Part shown: positions 54,411-62,078 of the stretch, one piece after another
Layout: each line of letters begins with the position of its first letter
How positions within the stretch are numbered: position 1 is the stretch's first letter
From: an uncultured Bacteroidales bacterium
GTDB lineage: Bacteria; Bacteroidota; Bacteroidia; Bacteroidales; UBA932
Reading direction: 5' to 3'
NCBI GenBank assembly: GCA_934725015.1
Contig: CAKVAS010000008.1
Span: 41,653 to 105,652 of the forward strand
Length of the DNA: 64,000 nucleotides
Made by a program: the position numbers and the translations under genes
Notes under the pieces: generated by a model
Seen by the model: the letters and a program-made list of their open reading frames with translations, nothing else
Told to the model about the DNA's origin: nothing
Database searches by the model: none

Positions 54411-55379
54411 CTAAAGAGATTTAACTACATCAAGACTAAGTCCGACGCAATTTGCAATTACTTCCGCTGAAATCCCTGCTTTGAGAAAGTTCCTGGCATT
54501 TTCGATTTGGTTCGCTTTCTTTCCTTGCTCAATTCCTTGCTCAATTCCTTGCTCAATTCCGCGCTCCATTCCTTTTTCCATCCCTTCTTTAGTCCCTTTC
54601 TCCAGACCTTCGGCATAACCGCTCTGCTGCGCATACTCGCGCTGTGCAATAATGTCTCGTTCAAGCATCATATTCCGTTCGTAATAAAGTTTCTTGTTTT
54701 CCGGAAAGGCGGCAATTCTGCACGCTTCGAGCAACTTTGTGAAAAACGGCATTTTGCGGATTCTGTCCGGCACTTTCGTGAAAGAACTGCTGTTTCGGAA
54801 CACATACAAAAGCCAATCGAGTTCACTTTTGCATTCTTCCATGCTCTTGGCAAACCTTTCCAACTCCACAAAGATAACTGAAATCGTTGGAGTTGCAACC
54901 TCCCCTGTGCGTTTTTCTGTAAAAATATAGTTTGAAATGAGATTGTCCGTATCCCACAGTTCATCGTTCTTGTGAGGAAACGAATAGTTGAGGAATCCGA
55001 TAGAATATACTGGACGGAGCTGGGAGTACAACTCTTTCTCTTTCAGACTGATGTGATATGCTCCTGAAGCATAATAGACGCACCGTTGGAAGAAAGCGGC
55101 CTCATAACTTCTCTGTAATTCCACGATGAAGCGTTCCCCGTTCATGCCTTCGCAGACAAGGTCGAACTGTGTCTTCTTCCCGTCCGGCGTGTCCTTGCCT
55201 TGCTCCCTGTCGAGATACCTTGTGATGTCATGTACCTGTGCCTCGGCGGGCAGCACATAATTCAAAAGCCTTACAAGCAGCCATTTGTTGGATTCGTCGG
55301 CAAATACGGCCTTGAATCCGGCGTCGTATGTCAAATCGACAAAGACCGCCTCGTTTTCTGTTGTCACATAGTTGTCCAT
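54411..55379 (-). CDS. Rpn-family PD-(D/E)xK nuclease / transposase-like protein
   Basis: 322 aa, PDDEXK_2 family. The N-terminal nuclease is seen in DLTYDAGFKAVFADESNKWL and, near residue 75, in KKTQFDLVCEGMNGERFIVE followed by LQ, giving the D...E-x-Q site of recombination-promoting nucleases. The C-terminus has a low-complexity segment with GIEQ repeats encoded by a 12-bp tandem repeat, followed by a HTH-like end. Escherichia coli RpnA relatives promote RecA-independent recombination. Repeat number could vary by slippage. No transposon ends were found. Confidence 0.88.
   Translation of the reverse strand: MDNYVTTENEAVFVDLTYDAGFKAVFADESNKWLLVRLLNYVLPAEAQVHDITRYLDREQGKDTPDGKKTQFDLVCEGMNGERFIVELQRSYEAAFFQRCVYYASGAYHISLKEKELYSQLRPVYSIGFLNYSFPHKNDELWDTDNLISNYIFTEKRTGEVATPTISVIFVELERFAKSMEECKSELDWLLYVFRNSSSFTKVPDRIRKMPFFTKLLEACRIAAFPENKKLYYERNMMLERDIIAQREYAQQSGYAEGLEKGTKEGMEKGMERGIEQGIEQGIEQGKKANQIENARNFLKAGISAEVIANCVGLSLDVVKSL
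54523..54558. repeat. Three exact 12-bp tandem repeats inside the Rpn gene
   Basis: CCTTGCTCAATT is repeated three times in a row, coding for a repeated Gly-Ile-Glu-Gln unit on the minus strand. In-frame change in copy number is possible. Confidence 0.9.
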
Positions 55380-55770
55380 AAAATCTTTATTAAAGTTTAC
55401 GAGGCAAAGGAAAGAAGAACTATCCGTTGAATGAAATATTCAGCGGATAAACTTGAAAACCAGCCTTGTAGGTGTGTGTATGCGGTGTTTTATGTTCGCC
55501 ACATTCCAAAAGTTTGCGCAAAGTCAAGTTGTGCTTTATGTCTATTCCAGACTCTAAGTCTTTGGTTGCCATGATGAAATGTTAAGCCTCCCGCCTGTAT
55601 CCGTTGAATTTTCCGGGATGAAACAATTTTCATTTTTTTCAAATTATGGACTGACAAGGACTGCGGAATGCTTTCGCGGATGTGGACTATTTTGGAACTT
55701 TGCGGCCGGAAAACTGAGGGGAGGCCGAAAACCTCGTAAGAGAGTAGGCGATTATAATCATTTAATTCTT
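55380..55770. other. Gap between the Rpn gene and a lipoprotein gene
   Basis: The 391-bp gap has no gene I can support firmly. A 50-codon minus-strand frame (55572 to 55420, starting MATKDLESGIDIKHNLTLRK) is possible but unrecognised. A GAACTTTG box (55689-55696) resembles a -7 element for the downstream lipoprotein. An upstream in-frame start of that gene at 55579 is unlikely because it would bury the signal peptide. Confidence 0.5.
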
Positions 55771-56556
55771 ATGAAAAAGATTTACAAGCTATTTGTGTTT
55801 ATTGGCGCGCTCTCTGTGGCGTGCGGTTGCGGCGGACCGGTGAAGGAAGTCAGCGTCCGTGATGTAGAAGTCTATGGCAGCATTTCATTTGGAACCGGGT
55901 GGTTTGACCGGACAGAGGACAGCGAGGACTATTTCGCAGTTGACGGCGGAGTGTTCAAGTTTATGATTAAGGGAAAGAAGATAATGGTGGATGTACCTGT
56001 CAAGATAATAAAGACGATAGATTTTTCGCTTGACAAAGTTGATGAAGTCTGTCTTTCCGTGACAAATGACGGATTGTATATGAAAGATTCAAAAGGCGAC
56101 CGCATAAACTTCCAACTTGAGGACACCGATGTCGTCAATAAATTGCTGAACTCTTCTGTCGGGGAGAGTACTGCGTTCAGATTCTCCTATCCTCTGCTGA
56201 ACGAAAATCCGGATATCGTGAATCAGATTGACGACTTTGACATAACGATTGATTTATATGTAAAAGGCGCCGCCGGCAAGAGTTCTTCGAATGCATCAGC
56301 CTCCGGAGCGTCTGAAGATTGGGATGATATTCTTGACGACTACGAGTCCTATGTGGATAATTACATCTCCTGTCTCAAGAAAGCAACGAACGGGGACATA
56401 GAGACAGTGGAAGAGGTCGAGGAAATGCTTGAAGACGCTCAGGAACTCAGCGATAAATTGGACAAGGCCGAGGATAATCTGTCGTCGTCGCAAATGTCAA
56501 GGTATCTGAAAATCACATCAAAGCTCTCTTCCGCAGCGGCAGACATGGCTTTATGA
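55771..56556 (+). CDS. Lipoprotein of unknown function (possibly DUF6591-like)
   Basis: 261 aa from ATG 55771, which gives a lipoprotein signal MKKIYKLFVFIGALSVACGC. The middle is beta-rich (VEVYGSISFGTGWFDRTED; KIMVDVPVKIIKTIDF). The C-terminal third is acidic and helical (DWDDILDDYESYVDNYISCL; VEEVEEMLEDAQELSDKLDK), similar to a domain found in several gut Bacteroidales lipoproteins. The role is unknown. The 6S-like RNA gene lies just downstream on the same strand. Confidence 0.75.
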   Translation: MKKIYKLFVFIGALSVACGCGGPVKEVSVRDVEVYGSISFGTGWFDRTEDSEDYFAVDGGVFKFMIKGKKIMVDVPVKIIKTIDFSLDKVDEVCLSVTNDGLYMKDSKGDRINFQLEDTDVVNKLLNSSVGESTAFRFSYPLLNENPDIVNQIDDFDITIDLYVKGAAGKSSSNASASGASEDWDDILDDYESYVDNYISCLKKATNGDIETVEEVEEMLEDAQELSDKLDKAEDNLSSSQMSRYLKITSKLSSAAADMAL

Positions 56557-56623
56557 TGATATGCTCTCATGAAAAACTGCATGATTCTTTGACATTTTGG
56601 GATATAATGTTGAAAATTCTTTA

Positions 56624-56631
56624 TATCTTTG
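56624..56631 (+). promoter_or_regulatory. -7 promoter box TATCTTTG for the 6S-like RNA
   Basis: TATCTTTG predicts a transcript start near 56638 and an RNA of about 240 nt ending at the terminator 56842-56877. No -33 TTTG at the usual spacing was found. Confidence 0.6.
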
Positions 56632-56689
56632 CGTGCTTCGCCATCAGAAAAGTGTGCGGAGCAAAGACATAGAGCGTTTCAACGTTTCC

Positions 56690-56846
56690 GCCTTCTTATC
56701 AAACTTAGACACTTTGATTCCTTATCGGCGGGCAGTGACAACGCTTGTGTCCATAGGTATTGGTATATGGTCTCATACCCGATATCCAGGACATGAGCAT
56801 TGTTGCTTGTTCATAAGGAGGGTAGTCTAAGACCTGATAAGAGGAC
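56690..56846 (+). ncRNA. ssrS: Structured RNA with 6S RNA-like fold
   Basis: The RNA folds into one long rod. The closing stem pairs CTTATCA (56695) with TGATAAG (56835) and CTTAGAC (56704) with GTCTAAG (56825). CCTTAT (56720) pairs with ATAAGG (56813). The apical stem ACAACGCTTGTGTCC (56738-56752) pairs with GGACATGAGCATTGTT (56789-56804) with one mismatch. The asymmetric open regions form the central bubble that in 6S RNA mimics an open promoter; ACACTTTG on its 5' side resembles the Bacteroidales -7 box. 6S RNA binds RNA polymerase in stationary phase. It could instead be a lineage-specific 6S-like RNA family. Confidence 0.7.
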
Positions 56847-56877
56847 AAGAACAACGATGTTCGTGTCCTTTTTTTTG
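56842..56877 (+). terminator. Terminator of the 6S-like RNA
   Basis: Stem AGGACAAGAAC / GTTCGTGTCCT with one mismatch and a 6-nt loop, followed by eight T. Confidence 0.85.
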
Positions 56878-56923
56878 TGCGAATAATAACATAAACTAAT
56901 ATTACTTAGACAATTAACTTATT

Positions 56924-57373
56924 ATGAAAAAGACTCTTGTCCTCTTGGCGGCAGTCCTCGCCTTCGCCTCATGCTCTTCCGGTGTAAAACTGGTGAATAC
57001 ATCAACTACAAAGGAAATTTCACTGCAACCCGTGGCCGGTCTGTTCGCTGACATTGAGGTTGCCCCGAATCGGATTACTTACTTTATGATGCCTTCTGAG
57101 AGCGTAAGGCTTGGCGGCTATGACAATGTCGTTTCGTCTGCTGTCCGTGAGGCTTTGGATGCTAATGGCGGGTGGGACTTGCTTGTCGCTCTGGAGACGC
57201 AGGTCAAGTATGCGTCAGACGGGCAGATTGAATCTATCACCGTTACAGGTTACCCGGCTAAATATGTGAATTTCAGGAATCCCGGTGATGACTACCTGAA
57301 GACAATCCCGGCAACGGCTCCGGCCGGCGCGGAGAAAAAGCCGGCTATATCCCTGCCGTTCAAGAAGAAATAA
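56924..57373 (+). CDS. Small lipoprotein of unknown function
   Basis: 149 aa with lipoprotein signal MKKTLVLLAAVLAFASCSSG (lipid Cys at 17). The mature part is beta-rich (SLQPVAGLFADIEVAPNRIT, VALETQVKYASDGQIESITV) and ends in a basic PFKKK tail. It has no motif I recognise. The coiled-coil protein gene starts 16 bp downstream, so the two are probably cotranscribed and both act in the envelope. Confidence 0.75.
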   Translation: MKKTLVLLAAVLAFASCSSGVKLVNTSTTKEISLQPVAGLFADIEVAPNRITYFMMPSESVRLGGYDNVVSSAVREALDANGGWDLLVALETQVKYASDGQIESITVTGYPAKYVNFRNPGDDYLKTIPATAPAGAEKKPAISLPFKKK

Positions 57374-57389
57374 TGATAAAGTTGCATAA

Positions 57390-58271
57390 ATGATGAAGCG
57401 TTGGTTCTTGGCAGTCGTGCCGGTGCTGTTCTCTTTGACGGTGTCGGCACAGAACAACCGGGTTGTAAGGGGCGTTGTATTTGATGATTCCCGCAAGCCT
57501 ATGGAGGGAGTTGTGATTTTGGCTGATATGTCAGGGGAGAAAACCGAGACATTGAGGGACGGAACTTTCCAGATGAGCATCCCTCAGTTCAGTAAGAAAA
57601 TAACGGCAAGTCTCGACGGCTTCATTTCGCACAGTCTTGAAGTTGACGGCTCCTATCTGGTGTTCACGCTGAAAGTTGACAAAGATTATGAAAAGCGCCT
57701 TGCGGCTCAGAGGCAGTTGCGGGAAAAGGAAGTCGCTGATAGCCTTGCTCTTGTGAAAAAAGCGAAGCAGAAAGCGGAAAAGGAGCGGCAGAAAGCAGAT
57801 GCTGCTCGGCAGAAGGAAGTCTCCGACAGTCTCGCTCTATTGAAAAAGGCTGCACAAAAGGCAGAAAAGGAACGACAAGATGCAGATGCTGCTCGGCAGA
57901 AAGAAGTCTCCGACAGTCTCGCTCTATTGAAAAAGACTGCACAACAGGCAGAAAAAGAACGACGTTACGCTGAAACTGCCCGTAAAAAATCGGCATGGCG
58001 AGCGGAGACTGAACGGGAGGATATGGAACGGCTACGTGCAGAATTTGTCAAGGACAGCATAGCCGATCTGGAGGTAAAAAGAGTCCGTGAGGCCAAGAAA
58101 GCCGCTCGAAAGAACGCAATAGCCGAATATGACCGGAAATACAGGAATCATGGACTGGTCAACTCCTTTGAACTTTCCTATGGCTATCAGTTGTATGTCT
58201 GGTCGGCCGTATTCCAGAACTCCGGGAAACGGAAGTACGGAGATTTTTGCAGGGGCCTCTGTTTGGTCTAA
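57390..58271 (+). pseudogene. Exported carboxypeptidase-regulatory-like / coiled-coil protein, C-terminus lost
   Basis: 293 residues remain. Signal peptide MMKRWFLAVVPVLFSLTVSA, then a CarboxypepD_reg-like beta-sandwich (VVRGVVFDDSRKPMEGVVIL; about 22-105), then a highly charged coiled coil of about 120 residues with three 29-aa repeats (each beginning KEVxDSLALxKK). The end NHGLVNSFELSYGYQL looks like the first strand of an outer-membrane barrel, but the frame stops about 25 residues later in unrelated sequence. A deletion or frameshift has probably removed a barrel domain. The gene may still give a soluble periplasmic product. Confidence 0.6.
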
Positions 58272-58358
58272 CTTATTCATAATCAATCGCGAACTTTTGG
58301 TGATTATTGGTATTTTCGGCTATTTTTCGTTAATTTTGTCCCGTTACAGCTCCGGGAC

Positions 58359-58383
58359 GGCGGAGAGTAAAAATCTCTCCGCC
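58359..58383 (+). terminator. Hairpin, possible terminator
   Basis: A perfect 9-bp stem GGCGGAGAG / CTCTCCGCC is followed by AACTTTTT. A TAATTTTG box just upstream (58331-58338) could make this hairpin part of the leader of the next gene instead. Confidence 0.5.
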
Positions 58384-58455
58384 AACTTTTTAGGGCATTT
58401 GTAACATCATTGTTTATGCTTAAATTTGCCATAAATTCATAAAAATTGTTGCATT

Positions 58456-59079
58456 ATGTGTTGTAAAAAATCATATGTCCCAATGCCTCCGATTCCGCAG
58501 GACGGAATGGAACTGGAACAGCCAATCCGAAGCTTTTTTTTCACGAAATCATGTTTCTGGGCGAAAGTCAATGAGTCCGTGCTTGACATTGCCTATGACG
58601 AGGCTCGTCGAAAGCTTGAGTCTCAGATGGCGGATTACAGGCATATAACCAGAACGAGCAGTGTCTTTCTCGGTTGGATGGTCGGAGGCATCATATCTTT
58701 GTCGGCAGCTATAGTTGTCCTCTTTCCCGGCGGTTGGAGTGTATCATTGATAATGGCCGTTTATGCCCTTGCAATGCTCATCGTTCCTTCTGCAATCGTC
58801 ATCTTCGGTATCCAGTTCAACCAAAGGAACCGAGAACCTGGCGTGGAGCCAAGAATCGCACTCCGAGACGACACCTGTTTCGACCTTCTTGATATTGATG
58901 AGGCTCGTCAGTCACGGAACTACAAGGTGGCGTTGCTTATGGGCACACAGAACGCCATCGATGACAACGAGCGGGAGAATGAATATCGCATTGCTTGTTA
59001 TCATTATGCCGTTTGGATACTCATTGCTGAAATCATCATCGGCATACTAATCTTCTGTCTTTTGTCGGCGAAAGTTTAG
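58456..59079 (+). CDS. Membrane protein of unknown function
   Basis: 207 aa. Starts MCCKKSYVPMPPIPQDG with a cytoplasmic helical region. Three membrane segments: about 75-95 (SVFLGWMVGGIISLSAAIVV), 97-120 (VSLIMAVYALAMLIVPSAIV) and 183-203 at the C-terminus (WILIAEIIIGILIFCLLSA). No motif was recognised. It stands alone between the truncated coiled-coil gene and the convergent STAS-like gene. Confidence 0.7.
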   Translation: MCCKKSYVPMPPIPQDGMELEQPIRSFFFTKSCFWAKVNESVLDIAYDEARRKLESQMADYRHITRTSSVFLGWMVGGIISLSAAIVVLFPGGWSVSLIMAVYALAMLIVPSAIVIFGIQFNQRNREPGVEPRIALRDDTCFDLLDIDEARQSRNYKVALLMGTQNAIDDNERENEYRIACYHYAVWILIAEIIIGILIFCLLSAKV

Positions 59080-59117
59080 TGCTTCCGTACCGGAGGATGC
59101 TCTGTCTGATGTGACAA

Positions 59118-59471
59118 CTATATCGACATCTGTGCGAAAATCCGTTCCATATCCGCTATTGTCTTTGGCCTGGAATAAGGTTTCATCGTTATCTTCACAG
59201 TGCCGCCCTTCTGGGTCTTGGACACGGCTGAATACATTTGCTTAAGATCGTCTGACATATTCGTCAGGCTAATCTTCAGTCCGGAAGCGGAAGCTTTGCG
59301 AACTTCGTTATAAAACTCGTCCATAAAGCTTCTCGTGGTGAACTGTACGCCATCAAAATCCAAGACAATCTCATTGTCTTTGCAATTATGCGCGGCGGCA
59401 AGGATGTCGTGAGCCGCAATCCTGCCTAAAATGTCCCGACCTGCAAGGTCTTTTATATAAATCGTTTCCAT
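59118..59471 (-). CDS. STAS-like protein (DUF4325)
   Basis: 117 aa from ATG 59471; a TTG at 59480 would overlap the ATPase gene. The fold is seen in NEIVLDFDGVQFTTRSFMDE and SGLKISLTNMSDDLKQMYSA, the strand-helix order of STAS-like DUF4325 proteins, which often accompany GHKL ATPases. The classical phosphorylatable Ser of anti-sigma antagonists would lie in the TTRSF stretch. It starts 1 bp after the ATPase stop, so translation is coupled. A partner-switch role is inferred from this pairing. Confidence 0.8.
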   Translation of the reverse strand: METIYIKDLAGRDILGRIAAHDILAAAHNCKDNEIVLDFDGVQFTTRSFMDEFYNEVRKASASGLKISLTNMSDDLKQMYSAVSKTQKGGTVKITMKPYSRPKTIADMERIFAQMSI

Positions 59472-59472
59472 A

Positions 59473-60366
59473 TCACGCAATGTATTTCATGTAGTTAAAA
59501 TTAGTCATATTTTCCGGAATGCGAAAGGCGATGATAGTCCCGCAGAACCGCATCTCCCAAGGCAATTCAATAAACTGCGATACTTTCCCCGTGGCGGCGA
59601 ACAGCGCATCCCCTGAGGCAAGCAGGTATTCTCCATCAAGTCCCCTCGTCAGCATACCGATTGTCGTCCGCAGGCCATATCCGCGATTTTCGGCCTCGGG
59701 GAGGTTCTTTGCCGAGATTCCTGACACGGCAGACTGAAGAGCCTCAATGTCTGACTCTATGCCGGCCGTTCGTGGATTGTTCGCATAACTTCCAAGTATT
59801 GTTCCTCCTGTGTCGGCTATGCAAATGTCGGTATAGCCTTTATCCTGGTAGCTTTGCGCTGTGATGTACCCATATTTAGAGCGAGAGTGCTCTACAATGT
59901 TGTCAACCGATTCTCCGATAATGTACCTCAATCCGTTCTCGACATTGTGCCCGAACTTGCTTTGTCGAACCATAATTGAATGAACGGATGAGAGAATCGC
60001 ATCACGTTTATCCATCCCGTTCAAATCCGTCGGGAACTTTATAATCGGGATATGTGAACCCCCGGCGAATCCTGAGATGAATCCTTTGAATTCCGAGTCC
60101 CTCATTGCAGAGGCGTCGATGCCTCCGGAACAGAAACTCATGGCGTTCAGATAGGAACTAGCATCAGTAAACTCCGGCTTCCTGTCCATCTTCTCAATGA
60201 ATACAAGCGACGGCAACAGGAATGACGGTGTCACGAAGCGGACATCCGACAACGACACGCAAGTTCCATCGACGGCGGATGTAAGTTCTTTGCAGAACTC
60301 TACCGCCGACAGGAATCCTCCGGACAGTTTATCGGTGCGAACATTTATTTCAGGGCTAATCTTCAT
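59473..60366 (-). CDS. GHKL-type (HATPase_c) protein with STAS-like N-terminal part
   Basis: 297 aa. The N-box is GESVDNIVEHS (Glu152, Asn156), the G1 box DICIADTGGTI (Asp185) and the G2 box NRGYGL (228-232), so the ATP site appears complete, but there is no histidine-phosphorylation or sensor domain. Residues 34-60 (GTCVSLSDVRFVTPSFLLPS) resemble the core of the STAS-like partner, suggesting that this protein contains its own STAS-like half. It sits between an HTH regulator (6 bp upstream) and the DUF4325 gene (1 bp downstream) in one operon. It may act like an anti-sigma kinase; the target is unknown. Confidence 0.8.
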   Translation of the reverse strand: MKISPEINVRTDKLSGGFLSAVEFCKELTSAVDGTCVSLSDVRFVTPSFLLPSLVFIEKMDRKPEFTDASSYLNAMSFCSGGIDASAMRDSEFKGFISGFAGGSHIPIIKFPTDLNGMDKRDAILSSVHSIMVRQSKFGHNVENGLRYIIGESVDNIVEHSRSKYGYITAQSYQDKGYTDICIADTGGTILGSYANNPRTAGIESDIEALQSAVSGISAKNLPEAENRGYGLRTTIGMLTRGLDGEYLLASGDALFAATGKVSQFIELPWEMRFCGTIIAFRIPENMTNFNYMKYIA

Positions 60367-60372
60367 GACATT

Positions 60373-60825
60373 TTATCGTTTGGAAAGTATGTCTAAAAGT
60401 TGCTTTATCTGGGCGTCCTTCTCCTTTATCTGGGCGTCCTTCTCCTTTATCTGGGCGTCCTTCTCCTTTATGCGCTCATCGAGGAGTTCAATCTGGGCCT
60501 TGAGGACATCGGGGGAGTCGGAGTAATATTGCCTATTATCATTGTGGATTGGGCTGTTGTTGAGTTGATTGCGTCCTGTAATGACTACTCCCGAATTATT
60601 TTCTCCTATGTTAGAGCGAATCATGGTTCCCTCTCCTGTCATAAGCCATCCGGGATTAAGCAGAGGGAATGTCTGAGCAATGCTCTTTAATTTGTCCGGA
60701 GAGATTGATTTTCTCATATTTTTAACATACCCGGTCGATAGTCCACAGGCTTTTTCAAACTTATTGATACTCATTTTCTGAGATGCAATAAATTCCGTAA
60801 GTCTTTCTTTTATAGAATCTTCCAT
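60373..60825 (-). CDS. Repressor-like HTH protein with coiled-coil tail
   Basis: 150 aa from ATG 60825; earlier in-frame starts lie in AT-rich noncoding DNA. Residues 1-65 match the HTH domain of Bacteroidales prophage repressors (FIASQKMSINKFEKACGLST, then SISPDKLKSIAQTFPLLNPG, then WLMTGEGTM). In those, a S24 peptidase usually follows; here there is instead a polar linker and a coiled coil with three KEKDAQI repeats encoded by a 21-bp tandem repeat. It is the first gene of the leftward operon with the ATPase and STAS-like genes. An inverted repeat just upstream is a candidate operator. Confidence 0.85.
   Translation of the reverse strand: MEDSIKERLTEFIASQKMSINKFEKACGLSTGYVKNMRKSISPDKLKSIAQTFPLLNPGWLMTGEGTMIRSNIGENNSGVVITGRNQLNNSPIHNDNRQYYSDSPDVLKAQIELLDERIKEKDAQIKEKDAQIKEKDAQIKQLLDILSKR
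60403..60465. repeat. Three exact 21-bp tandem repeats inside the HTH gene
   Basis: The unit begins CTTTATCTGGGCGTCCTT and encodes KEKDAQI on the minus strand. Copy number could change in frame and lengthen or shorten the coiled coil. Confidence 0.9.
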
Positions 60826-60849
60826 AATTAGCAATAAAAAACTTTGAAA

Positions 60850-60883
60850 ATTGTTCTTAATTTCTTTGGATATTAGGAACAAT
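60850..60883. promoter_or_regulatory. Inverted repeat, candidate repressor operator
   Basis: ATTGTTCTTAAT and ATTAGGAACAAT are 12-nt arms (11 of 12 paired) with a 10-nt spacer. The site lies 25-58 bp upstream of the HTH gene and overlaps the -33 region of the rightward promoter, so one protein could control both directions. Confidence 0.6.
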
Positions 60884-60896
60884 GCTCCTATATTTG
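60865..60896 (+). promoter_or_regulatory. Rightward promoter TTTG-N20-TATATTTG
   Basis: TTTG at 60865-60868 and TATATTTG at 60889-60896 are 20 bp apart, one more than consensus. It would drive the small genes from 60988 with a leader of about 85 nt, and overlaps the candidate operator. Confidence 0.55.
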
Positions 60897-60980
60897 CATC
60901 CGAAATGATAATAAATAAATAAACAAATAAATATATAAATAAATAAAGATTGTAAAGGTAAGTAAAATTCTTAACACTCA

Positions 60981-60988
60981 CAAAGTTA
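60981..60988 (-). promoter_or_regulatory. Leftward -7 box TAACTTTG for the HTH operon
   Basis: Read on the minus strand, TAACTTTG would start transcription near 60974 and run through the candidate operator to the HTH gene, about 150 nt away. It ends on the first base of the divergent gene's ATG. Confidence 0.45.
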
Positions 60989-61269
60989 TGTTGATAGACC
61001 AGGACAGCAGAGGATTAATGATTATTTCGGACATCACGAGGAGTGACGCTCTCTTGCTCAAGAAGGCCGTGAAGCTGTTGCTTCCGGAGCTGGAGAGGGA
61101 GCGGGAAAAGGAAAGCCGCAACTGGGTGACCTCCCGGGCGCATTTCGACTTCCTGACAAAGCACAACATCGCGATAGACCGGTGCAATACGCTCATAAGG
61201 GCGGTGAACCTCTTCTTTCCGGCCAGCGGAAGGAAGCCGGAGACGGTCGGTGAGGTCGATTGCGAATGA
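60988..61269 (+). CDS. Small unknown protein, first gene of the rightward cluster
   Basis: 93 aa, mostly helical and charged (DALLLKKAVKLLLPELERER; NIAIDRCNTLIRAVNLFFPA). No recognised motif. It is divergent from the repressor-like gene and lies in the position of a phage or island early gene. A perfect 17-bp inverted repeat follows its stop codon. Confidence 0.6.
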   Translation: MLIDQDSRGLMIISDITRSDALLLKKAVKLLLPELEREREKESRNWVTSRAHFDFLTKHNIAIDRCNTLIRAVNLFFPASGRKPETVGEVDCE

Positions 61270-61279
61270 CTTTTTTCGG

Positions 61280-61346
61280 GCGCCGGCAGGGCGGGCCACC
61301 CTGAAACTTGGCAATTGTGGGACATAAATGCCCGCCCTGCCGGCGC
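61280..61346. terminator. Long-loop perfect inverted repeat
   Basis: GCGCCGGCAGGGCGGGC and its exact complement are separated by 33 nt. Flanking T-rich stretches lie on the left (TTTTTT, 61271-61276) and, weaker, on the right. It could terminate transcription or attenuate the next gene; the loop is longer than in ordinary terminators. Confidence 0.55.
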
Positions 61347-61396
61347 TCTTTATTGAAGACATCTTATTATAAACAACGGTAACATCTTAAAGACAA

Positions 61397-61657
61397 ATGA
61401 TTATGAAAACTGACGACATCTTGAAATTTCTGGAAGAATGGGCGGACGAATGCGGCGGCGGTTTCGCCATTGCTTTCGGGCAGATGGGAGAGGATGAACG
61501 GGTGAGCGGAAATATGCTTGCCTACGGGGACGAAAAGCTCCGGCTCGCGTGCCTCGACGTTCTGACAAAGGGGACGATGGGACGCTACAGGCGACTCCTC
61601 ATGGACAAGTTCCCGTCTGAAAAAGGCTACAGATACAATGTAGGCGTAAGGCCATAA
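61397..61657 (+). CDS. Small unknown protein
   Basis: 86 aa (ATG 61403 is an alternative start). Segments LKFLEEWADECGGGFAIAFG and YRRLLMDKFPSEKGYRYNVG suggest a small alpha/beta fold. No recognised motif. It belongs to the run of very small genes right of the HTH switch. Confidence 0.6.
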   Translation: MIMKTDDILKFLEEWADECGGGFAIAFGQMGEDERVSGNMLAYGDEKLRLACLDVLTKGTMGRYRRLLMDKFPSEKGYRYNVGVRP

Positions 61658-62015
61658 ATACGTTGGAGATACCATAACATACAACGACCCTGTGAGCCGC
61701 AGTGATGCGCCGGGCAGGTTTTAAGAAGACATGGCGCTCCGGAAAGACGGAGTGACACCCCGGAAAGACGGGGAATTTGGGGACGCAGGCCGCACGGGCG
61801 GCAGAAATGTGCCAGTTCATCGAAATACGGTACACAGCTCATCGAAAAATGTAGGCTTGAGTTAACAGCAATGGTGAAAGGATATAATGCGCGACTATTC
61901 CCCTATGCGTTGAGCATCGCGCAAAAAGCCCACGGACACCATCAGCCTCGCGGCTCAAGACTTCGCAGACGGCCAATGCCGGAAGCGCGTGAAGAAGGCG
62001 AAAGCCCGAATCGTC

Positions 62016-62065
62016 GAATCTGGTACGATGAGCGAGTCGGGAATCTGGAACGATGAACGAGTCGA
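62016..62065 (+). repeat. Two tandem 25-bp units next to the tRNA-like end
   Basis: The unit begins GAATCTGGTACGATGAGCGA in copy one and GAATCTGGAACGATGAACGA in copy two; the copies differ at three positions. Closeness to the tRNA-like end suggests they may be recombinase-binding arm sites. Confidence 0.65.
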
Positions 62066-62078
62066 TATATCTGCAACA

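Noticed and set aside
54523..54558. Short tandem repeats here and at 60403-60465 as a CRISPR array.
   Set aside because: Units are contiguous, with no spacers, and keep the reading frame of a protein gene.
56597..56830. 77-codon open frame overlapping the 6S-like RNA.
   Set aside because: It starts before the promoter box and lies over paired RNA arms. The protein looks random.
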